A program made the position numbers and the translations under genes. Shown here piece by piece: positions 57,810 through 64,000 of a DNA stretch of 64,000 nt. This stretch comes from Mesorhizobium sp. GTDB lineage: Bacteria > Pseudomonadota > Alphaproteobacteria > Rhizobiales > Rhizobiaceae. How positions within the stretch are numbered: the first letter of the stretch is position 1; every line of letters starts with the position of its first letter. Under the pieces are notes generated by a model. That model was not told the origin of the DNA. It searched no databases and worked only from the letters and a program-made list of their open reading frames with translations. The stretch spans positions 62,001-126,000 of the forward strand of contig NZ_JAEULZ010000038.1 of assembly GCF_016793485.1 (NCBI RefSeq), read 5' to 3'.

Positions 57810-59116
57810 GCGAGAGATGGGCACGCACCGTTTGGGCAACGTACCGCTTTGCCGGCGCGGCCGCCTTTCCGCTCGTTGGTCCCTACGTCGCCTGGAGGGC
57901 GACGAAGGGCAAGGAAGACCCCAACCGCCGACGCGAACGCTCGGGCTACCCGAGCAAGCCTCGCCCCGATGGCCCGCTGATCTGGGCGCACGCGGCAAGC
58001 GTCGGCGAGACGATCGCCATCGTGCCGTTGATCGAGAATATCCTCGTTCTCGGCGTCAATGTCGTGCTGACGACCGGCACGGTGACCTCGGCGCAGGTCG
58101 CGGACGAGCGGCTGGGCGACCGCATCATCCACCAGTTCGTGCCGCTGGACCTGAAGCCGGCGATCTCGCGCTTCCTCAACCACTGGCAGCCGGACCTCGC
58201 GCTGATCGCCGAGTCGGAAATCTGGCCGATGACGATCATGGAACTCGGGCTCAGGCGAATTCCGCAGGTGCTGGTGAACGGGCGGCTGTCCGAACGCTCC
58301 TTCAACGCCTGGCAGAAGCGGCACTACATCGCGGAAGCGTTGTTCGAGAACCTGTCGCATGTGGTTGCGCAGTCGGACCAGGACGCGGAGCGGTTCGAGA
58401 CGCTCGGCGCGCGGCCGGTCACCGTGTCTGGCAACTTGAAGGTCGACACCAACCCGCCCCCAGTGGATGCGCGCACGCTGCAAACGATCTCGCGCCAACT
58501 CAGCCTGCGTCCGACATGGGCCGCAGTCTCGACACATGACGGCGAGGAGCGGATGGCGGCGGATATCCACCTGCTGCTGCGCTCGCGCCACCCCGGCCTG
58601 ATCACCATCATCGTGCCGCGTCATCCCGAAAGGGCACCGGCGCTCGCGGCCGAGTTCGCATCCATGGGCCTGAAGGTGGTGAAGCGCAGTTCGGGCGACC
58701 GCATCCGCTCGGACACCGACATCCTGCTCGGAGATACTATCGGCGAGATGGGACTTTACCTCCGGCTGACCGAGGTGGCCTTTGTCGGGCGCTCGCTGAC
58801 GGCAGAAGGGGGCCAGAACCCACTCGAGCCGGCGATGCTGGAAACCGCAGTGCTGTCCGGCCGCAACGTGCAGAATTTCCGCGAGGCCTACCAGCGCCTG
58901 ATCGACGGCGGCGCAGCCAAGTTGGTCGCCGACCGCGACATGCTGGCGGGAGCCATCAACTTCCTGCTGTTGAACGACGCGCCGCGCCGCAGGATGATGG
59001 CCGCCGGCGTGGCGACGGTCGAGGAAATGCGCGGCGCGCTCGGCAAGACGATGAGGGCGCTGGAGCCCTTCATCCAGCCGCTGATCGTCAAGTCGCGGCT
59101 AAAGGGGGTGCGATAG
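57806..59116 (+). CDS. waaA: 3-deoxy-D-manno-octulosonic acid transferase
   Basis: A 436-residue GT30 enzyme that adds Kdo to lipid IVA. The catalytic Glu is E69 in WAHAASVGETI. The ESEIWP motif and VLVNGRLSERSF are also clear. It starts inside the stop of the DUF374 gene (ATGA) and is followed by lpxK after four bases. It probably has one N-terminal anchor. Confidence 0.95.
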   Translation: MSERWARTVWATYRFAGAAAFPLVGPYVAWRATKGKEDPNRRRERSGYPSKPRPDGPLIWAHAASVGETIAIVPLIENILVLGVNVVLTTGTVTSAQVADERLGDRIIHQFVPLDLKPAISRFLNHWQPDLALIAESEIWPMTIMELGLRRIPQVLVNGRLSERSFNAWQKRHYIAEALFENLSHVVAQSDQDAERFETLGARPVTVSGNLKVDTNPPPVDARTLQTISRQLSLRPTWAAVSTHDGEERMAADIHLLLRSRHPGLITIIVPRHPERAPALAAEFASMGLKVVKRSSGDRIRSDTDILLGDTIGEMGLYLRLTEVAFVGRSLTAEGGQNPLEPAMLETAVLSGRNVQNFREAYQRLIDGGAAKLVADRDMLAGAINFLLLNDAPRRRMMAAGVATVEEMRGALGKTMRALEPFIQPLIVKSRLKGVR

Positions 59117-59120
59117 CAGC

Positions 59121-60146
59121 ATGGCCGCCGAAGCGCCTCCGTTCTGGTGGGAGAAAACGGACTGGCGCGCACGCGCGCTCTATCCCATCTCGAGCGTCTA
59201 CGGATCGATCGCGCGCCGCAGGATGGTCAACGCCCGCCGCGAAAGGCTGGACGTTCCCGTGCTTTGCGTCGGCAACTTCACAGTCGGCGGCACCGGCAAG
59301 ACGCCGGTCGCCATCGCGCTGGCCAAGCAGGCCAAGCAGATGAACCTGACGCCGGGCTTCCTGTCGCGCGGATACGGCGGGACGATCCACGAGCCGCATG
59401 TGGTCGACCGCAAGCAGGACAGCGCGCGGCAGGTCGGCGACGAGCCGCTGCTGCTCTCCGACCATGCGCTGACCGCGACGACGCCAAATCGCGTCGCCGG
59501 CGCGAAACTGCTGCTCGACCGTGGCTGCAACCTCATCATCATGGATGACGGCTTCCAGAGCGCGCATGTCCACATGGACTATGCGCTGGTGGTGGTCGAT
59601 GGGCGCTACGGCATCGGCAACGGCCATGTGCTGCCCGGCGGCCCCTTGCGTGCGCCTCTCATCGACCAGGTGCGCTTCGCCACGGGCATCGTGCGGATGG
59701 GCGACGATCAGGCAGGCGAAACCGTCGTCAGGCAGGCTGCGCGCGCCGGCAAGCCGATCTTCGAGGCATGGCTGAAGGCGCGCAGCGCCGACAAGTTCGC
59801 AGGCAGGCGCTTCCTCGCGTTTGCGGGCATTGGCCACCCGGAAAAATTCTTCACGACGGTCGTCAATGCCGGCGGCGAGATCGTGGTGTCGCGATCGTTT
59901 CCGGATCACCATTTCTATTCGAACGGCGAGTTGACCGATCTCGTCACGACCGCTCGCGACGGCGGCCTTGAGGTCATCACCACGGCCAAGGATTTCGCCC
60001 GCTTGCGCAACGGCATCGCGCCGTCGGAACTGATCGACAAGCTCAATGTGCTGGAGATCGACGCGGTGTTCGAAAACTCCAATGCGGCGCGGCGCATTGT
60101 CGAGGAAACCCAGAATGCTTGGCGGGAAAGGCGGCTCGGGCGCTGA
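59121..60146 (+). CDS. lpxK: Tetraacyldisaccharide 4'-kinase
   Basis: A 341-residue membrane-associated kinase that phosphorylates the 4' position of lipid A disaccharide. The P-loop is GNFTVGGTGKTP at about residues 51-62. A catalytic-region MDDGFQSAHVHMDYAL follows. It is the last gene of the lipid A operon and converges on DUF2093 after nine bases. Confidence 0.95.
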   Translation: MAAEAPPFWWEKTDWRARALYPISSVYGSIARRRMVNARRERLDVPVLCVGNFTVGGTGKTPVAIALAKQAKQMNLTPGFLSRGYGGTIHEPHVVDRKQDSARQVGDEPLLLSDHALTATTPNRVAGAKLLLDRGCNLIIMDDGFQSAHVHMDYALVVVDGRYGIGNGHVLPGGPLRAPLIDQVRFATGIVRMGDDQAGETVVRQAARAGKPIFEAWLKARSADKFAGRRFLAFAGIGHPEKFFTTVVNAGGEIVVSRSFPDHHFYSNGELTDLVTTARDGGLEVITTAKDFARLRNGIAPSELIDKLNVLEIDAVFENSNAARRIVEETQNAWRERRLGR

Positions 60147-60155
60147 AGACGAGCG

Positions 60156-60392
60156 TCAGGCGGCGTGCCCGGCAAGTTCCGGATTGACCTCGATTTCTCG
60201 CTTCAGCGATGCCGCGGCATCGACATACGCCTCCTGCCGCGCCACGCTCCAGTAGCGCAACTCGTCGAGTGGGATGGATTCCCCGGTGACCGCGCAGCGC
60301 ACGAATGCGCCGGGGCTGGTTACCTGGAAATCGCCATCGAGGTAGCGGATGCGGGCTTCCCGTGCGCCGGGGCCTTCAAAACGGTTCATCAT
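60156..60392 (-). CDS. DUF2093 protein
   Basis: A 78-residue protein. The pattern GAREARIRYLDGDFQVTSPG, then RCAVTGESIPLDELRYWSV is characteristic of DUF2093, a small alphaproteobacterial family next to lpxK. The single Cys and its TG neighbourhood are conserved. Two adjacent ATGs (60392 and 60389) could start it. Function is unknown. Confidence 0.85.
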   Translation of the reverse strand: MMNRFEGPGAREARIRYLDGDFQVTSPGAFVRCAVTGESIPLDELRYWSVARQEAYVDAAASLKREIEVNPELAGHAA

Positions 60393-60441
60393 CGCCTTGT
60401 TCCGCCACAAATCCCGGGAGAGGTCAAGCTGGCGGATCGTA

Positions 60442-61029
60442 TCAGGGCAAGGCAGGCGGTTGCGCTTCCTTGAGACAGCCCGTCCGGATGAACACGCCGC
60501 GCTCCATCGGGTCCCTCTCGGCGGTCTCGTCCAGCGTCACGTCGCGCGGCGAATACCAGAGGACGGAGCCGATCTCGGGTGCGAACCACACATCCGGGGC
60601 CGGATCGCCTGCATTTGGCGGGTTTTCGAGCACAGTGAAATCTCGCTGCATCGGATAGATGCGAAGGGACCGGCTGCTGGTGTCGTCCGGCTCGATGACG
60701 ACGGGCCCATTATCCGGGTCGCCGCCGTCAGCCACATAGGGATCGCCGACCGGGCCAAGCGAGATGCCGGTGTAGCCGACGCCGACACCGAAGGTGAACC
60801 AGTAGGTACGCTGCGGCGACTTGATCCAGAAGTAGAGGTTCGATGGCGTGCTGGCGAAGTGCTTCGCCGGGATGAAGCCTGCGCTGAACGCAGGGTTGCT
60901 CTTCAGCGTGTAGGTAGCCTGCTCGGCCGCACAGGCCAGATCGTCGAAGGTGATTTCCGTCGCCGCCATCGACGGCGAACCCGCGAGCGTTGCGACGACG
61001 AGAGATGAAAAGCCCAAGATTGTGCGCAC
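60442..61029 (-). CDS. Secreted protein of unknown function
   Basis: A 195-residue exported protein. The GTG start at 61029 (VRTILGFSSLVVATLAG) is preceded by a G5 run four bases away and gives a clean signal peptide ending near SMAATE; a TTG/GTG start near 61059 is less likely. The mature part is beta-rich and has two Cys (DDLACAAEQ, IRTGCLKEA) that could pair. I do not recognise a family. It shares its direction with mutL. Confidence 0.7.
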   Translation of the reverse strand: MRTILGFSSLVVATLAGSPSMAATEITFDDLACAAEQATYTLKSNPAFSAGFIPAKHFASTPSNLYFWIKSPQRTYWFTFGVGVGYTGISLGPVGDPYVADGGDPDNGPVVIEPDDTSSRSLRIYPMQRDFTVLENPPNAGDPAPDVWFAPEIGSVLWYSPRDVTLDETAERDPMERGVFIRTGCLKEAQPPALP

Positions 61030-61090
61030 GAGACCCCCAGATTTGCCCTTGGACACCAATGGCGCAGATTCGGGCCGATTTGGGGAGAAC

Positions 61091-62932
61091 TCATCGCCTG
61101 CCGAACAGGCGTTCGATGTCCGCGAGCTTGAGCTCGATATAGGTCGGGCGGCCGTGGTTGCAGGTGCCTGAACCCGGTGTTGCCTCCATCTGGCGCAGCA
61201 ACGCGTTCATCTCCTCCGCCTTCATCAGCCGGCCGGAGCGGACGGAGCCATGGCAGGCCATGGTCGATGCAATGCGGTCGAGCCGCGCCTTGAGGCTGTC
61301 GACGGTGTCGTTGTCGGCGATCTCGTCGGCGAGGTCGCGGATCAATTGCCCGACATTGGTCTCGCCGAGCATAGCCGGCGTTTCGCGCACCGCGACCGCG
61401 CCCGGGCCAAAACGCTCGATGCCAAGGCCGAAGCGGGACAGCGTCTCGGCATGCAGCGCCAGCCTGTCGACGTCGTCTTCCGGCAGGTTGACGATTTCGG
61501 GCAGCAGCAGCATCTGCGCTGGCATCGGCCGCGCATGCAGCGCGTTCTTCAGCGCCTCGTAGACAAGGCGCTCATGCGCTGCGTGCTGGTCGACGATGAC
61601 CAGCGAGTCGCGCGTCTGCGCCACGATGTAGTTCTCGTGTACCTGCGCGCGCGCGGCACCCAGTTCCATGCCGAGCAGCGTTTCGTCCAGCGAGGCGGTT
61701 CCCGCGCGGGCGTCGACGCTGGCGACGGGGCGAGCGTCGAATATCGCCTGCGCGGCTTCAGCCAGGCCCTGGCCGAGCGGCCTGTAGGGAGATTGCGCGG
61801 GATCGTAACCGGAGGTCGAGGCGCGGAAGGCGGGGTCGAAGCTGCGGTGCCCGTTCGCCGGCCCTGAATGGCCATAGGTCGTGGCACCTGGCCGGAACGC
61901 GCCAGCGAGGCCGGCTGCGCCCGATGTCGCCGGGCGGATGCCGGCACCCGCCAACGCCTGCTTGATGGCGCCGACGATCAACCCGCGCACGAGGCCAGGG
62001 TCGCGGAAACGGACATCGGCCTTGGCCGGGTGCACGTTGACGTCCACCAAGGCGGGATCGAGCGTCAGGAACAGCACCGTGACCGGATGGCGGTCGCGGG
62101 CGAGCAGATCGGCATAGGCGCCGCGAATGGCCCCCGCGATCAGCTTGTCGCGTACCGGCCGGCCGTTGACATAGGCATATTGCTGCAGGGCGTTGGCGCG
62201 GCTGTAGGACGGGATGGAAACGTGGCCGGCAAGCGTAACGCCCTCGCGCTGAGCGTCGATGGCGAGCGCGTTTTGAGGGAAATCATCGCCCATCACCTGA
62301 GCGATGCGCCGCAGATAGCCATCCTCGCTTTCGTCCGTTGCCGGCAGGTCCAGCGTTGAGCGATCGGTCCCCGAAAGCGTGAAGCGCACGGCGGGGAAGG
62401 CGATGGCGATGCGCTTCACCACATCGGTGATCGCTGAACTCTCGGCGCGCTCGCCCTTCATGAACTTGAGACGGGCTGGCGTCGCGAAGAAGAGATCGCG
62501 CACTTCGACCGATGTGCCCCGGTTAGCGGCAGTCGGACGCACGGCGGAAACGCGGCCGCCGTCGACGGAAATCTCCGCTGCAGCATCCGCTTCCACAGTG
62601 CGCGAACGGATCGCCAGCCGCGATACCGAGCCGATGGAAGGCAGGGCCTCGCCGCGGAAACCGAGCGAGCGGATGTCGTGGATGTCGGTGGATAGCTTGG
62701 AGGTGCAGTGGCGCGCGACCGCGAGCATCAGTTCACTGGCGGCGATCCCCCCGCCGTCGTCCACCACGCGCAACAAAGACAGCCCGCCGCCGCCGGTGGC
62801 GACCTCTATGCGGGACGCTCCGGCATCGAGCGCGTTCTCGACCAGTTCCTTCACCACGCTCGCCGGACGCTCGATGACTTCGCCGGCGGCGATCTGGTTG
62901 ATCATCGTTTCGGAAAGATGGCGGATGGGCAT
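61091..62932 (-). CDS. mutL: DNA mismatch repair protein MutL
   Basis: A 613-residue GHKL ATPase. The N-terminus has [20 protein letters not shown] and ENALDAGA. The C-terminal domain contains the endonuclease motif [12 protein letters not shown] (residues about 447-458, fitting DQHAx2Ex4E) and the final CNHGRPT metal-site segment. So this MutL should nick DNA itself, as expected in bacteria without MutH. A linker of about 100 residues, rich in Ala/Gly/Arg, separates the domains. Confidence 0.96.
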   Translation of the reverse strand: MPIRHLSETMINQIAAGEVIERPASVVKELVENALDAGASRIEVATGGGGLSLLRVVDDGGGIAASELMLAVARHCTSKLSTDIHDIRSLGFRGEALPSIGSVSRLAIRSRTVEADAAAEISVDGGRVSAVRPTAANRGTSVEVRDLFFATPARLKFMKGERAESSAITDVVKRIAIAFPAVRFTLSGTDRSTLDLPATDESEDGYLRRIAQVMGDDFPQNALAIDAQREGVTLAGHVSIPSYSRANALQQYAYVNGRPVRDKLIAGAIRGAYADLLARDRHPVTVLFLTLDPALVDVNVHPAKADVRFRDPGLVRGLIVGAIKQALAGAGIRPATSGAAGLAGAFRPGATTYGHSGPANGHRSFDPAFRASTSGYDPAQSPYRPLGQGLAEAAQAIFDARPVASVDARAGTASLDETLLGMELGAARAQVHENYIVAQTRDSLVIVDQHAAHERLVYEALKNALHARPMPAQMLLLPEIVNLPEDDVDRLALHAETLSRFGLGIERFGPGAVAVRETPAMLGETNVGQLIRDLADEIADNDTVDSLKARLDRIASTMACHGSVRSGRLMKAEEMNALLRQMEATPGSGTCNHGRPTYIELKLADIERLFGRR

Positions 62933-63102
62933 GGGCCGATTATACAGGGATTCGGCGGACGGACAGCCCTGCGAGAACGACCAATCACAGGCAAAGACTT
63001 GGCGGGCCGGCGTCGTGAACCGGGCATGCGGGGGCGTTAAACAGAAAACCCGCCGTTCTACGGCTGGCTAGGGTATGATCGTACCCGGTCAGGAGGATGG
63101 CG

Positions 63103-64000
63103 ATGGAAGTCGTTTCAGCCGAGAAGACAACCGAGGCAGGCCGGCGCCGTGAGCGCGGAGGCCGCAGCGCGCGACGCGAGATGCGCTCGCATGGCCCGGA
63201 AGGGCTGGGACGGCCTTACATCCTCCGCAACATCCCCAATTACGACATTCTCTCGGAAGAGAACCTGATCCGGATCGAGGCTACAGCCGACCGCATCCTT
63301 GCCGAGATCGGCATCGAATTTCGGGACGATCCGGTTGCTCTCGACCACTGGAAGCGCGTCGGCGCGAAAATCGACGGTGTTCTCGTAAAATTCGAGCCGG
63401 GCATGCTGCGCGAGCTCCTCAAGACCGCGCCGGCCGAATTTACCCAGCACGCGCGCAACCCGGCCAATTCGGTGCTCATCGGTGGGAAAAGCGTCGTCTT
63501 TTCGCCCGCCTATGGGTCGCCCTTCGTGATGGACCTCGACAAGGGTCGTCGCTACGGCACCATCGAGGACTTCAGGAATTTCGTGAAACTGGCGCAGTCC
63601 TCGCCATGGCTGCATCATTCGGGCGGTACGATCTGCGAACCCGTCGATGTCCCGGTCAACAAGCGCCACCTCGACATGGTCTACAGCCATGTCAAATATT
63701 CGGACCGCGCCTTTATGGGCTCGGTGACCGCAGAAAGCCGCGCCGAGGATTCCATCGACATGGCGCGCATCCTCTTCGGCGAGGACTTTGTTGACCGCAA
63801 CTGCGTGATCCTCGGCAACGTCAACGTGAACTCGCCGCTCGTCTGGGACGCGACCATGACGACTGCGTTGCGCGCCTATGCCCGCGCAAACCAGGCGGCG
63901 GTCATCGTGCCGTTCATCCTAGGCGGCGCGATGGGGCCGGTGACGAATGCCGGCGCGATCGCCCAGTCGCTCGCCGAGACCATGGCCGGCTGCGCGCTGA
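63103..64000 (+). CDS. Trimethylamine methyltransferase (MttB) family protein, 3' truncated
   Basis: A partial frame of 299 codons, open to the window end. The start ATG has AGGAGG six bases ahead. After a basic N-terminal part (RRRERGGRSARREM), the barrel begins (YILRNIPNYDILSEENLIRIE, IGIEFRDDP) and continues through FSPAYGSPFVMDLDKGRRYG. Rhizobial MttB-like proteins are mostly non-pyrrolysine enzymes, acting on quaternary amines such as glycine betaine; the usual Pyl position, if any, lies beyond the window. No function can be fixed here. Confidence 0.85.
   Translation, partial: MEVVSAEKTTEAGRRRERGGRSARREMRSHGPEGLGRPYILRNIPNYDILSEENLIRIEATADRILAEIGIEFRDDPVALDHWKRVGAKIDGVLVKFEPGMLRELLKTAPAEFTQHARNPANSVLIGGKSVVFSPAYGSPFVMDLDKGRRYGTIEDFRNFVKLAQSSPWLHHSGGTICEPVDVPVNKRHLDMVYSHVKYSDRAFMGSVTAESRAEDSIDMARILFGEDFVDRNCVILGNVNVNSPLVWDATMTTALRAYARANQAAVIVPFILGGAMGPVTNAGAIAQSLAETMAGCAL

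Overview
The window looks like chromosomal DNA of an alphaproteobacterium of the order Rhizobiales, most likely a Mesorhizobium-like member of the Phyllobacteriaceae. The reasons are high GC, a metC-type gene followed by an aapJQMP general amino-acid transporter, a DUF768 protein (a family I associate with Mesorhizobium), DUF2093 and DUF4170 proteins, a CIRCE-controlled groESL, and short palindromic repeats of the type scattered through rhizobial genomes. Taxonomy is inference; no rRNA is present. Most of the window is ordinary housekeeping DNA. I see no phage, integrase, transposase or CRISPR array.

Layout. 1-4.6 kb: the 3' part of uvrC, then pgsA, moaD and moaE, a secreted YbaY/META protein, and ndk converging on a shared terminator. 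4.8-9.7 kb: a DinB protein, purM-purN, a second CDP-alcohol phosphatidyltransferase, an AI-2E/PerM permease and hdaA. 9.8-12.2 kb: tRNA-Pro(UGG), an NDUFS4-like complex I protein, tRNA-Arg(UCU), and a small accessory strip (DUF1796, DUF2188, DUF768). 12.2-18 kb: metC and aapJQMP. 18-20.2 kb: a DUF2459 gene that runs antisense into an FAD monooxygenase, and a zf-CHCC protein. 20.3-24 kb: ppk-ppx. 24-27.7 kb: two DoxX proteins, fumC, CsbD and DUF805. 28-30.1 kb: groES-groEL with CIRCE. 30.3-33.6 kb: a marR-emrA-emrB drug-efflux operon with a perfect palindrome at the regulator start. 33.6-38.9 kb: two tandem TadG-like von Willebrand proteins and a degenerate EAL protein. 39-42.5 kb: a HAD phosphatase, ribF, an HdeD membrane protein and a MipA/OmpV porin-like protein. 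42.5-43.4 kb: a RES/Xre toxin-antitoxin pair. 43.7-50.6 kb: ileS, a lipoprotein, tadA, an rluB-type pseudouridine synthase with long disordered arms, and rsmD. 50.7-60.1 kb: two M16 peptidases, a patatin, pmbA, a CysQ-like phosphatase and a lipid A block (DUF4170, DUF374 acyltransferase, waaA, lpxK). 60.1-64 kb: DUF2093, a secreted unknown, mutL, and the 5' part of an MttB-family methyltransferase.

How the parts work together. Several blocks are clear functional units: purine synthesis (purM-purN, overlapping by ATGA), molybdopterin synthase (moaD-moaE), amino-acid uptake (aap), polyphosphate turnover (ppk-ppx), chaperonin (groESL) and envelope/lipid A assembly. The M16 pair consists of one subunit with the zinc motif and one without it.

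The most unusual signals are: the DUF2459 reading frame without its own stop; a base-composition patch inside the ileS editing domain and a possible attenuator-like leader in front of ileS; a palindromic repeat that supplies the stop codons of two convergent genes; a long inverted repeat between groES and groEL; dyad structures in the emrAB operon; and an isolated pair of secreted vWA proteins next to a degenerate EAL protein. I did not find a clearly new multi-gene system. Small-protein functions here rest on family resemblance by eye, not on searches.
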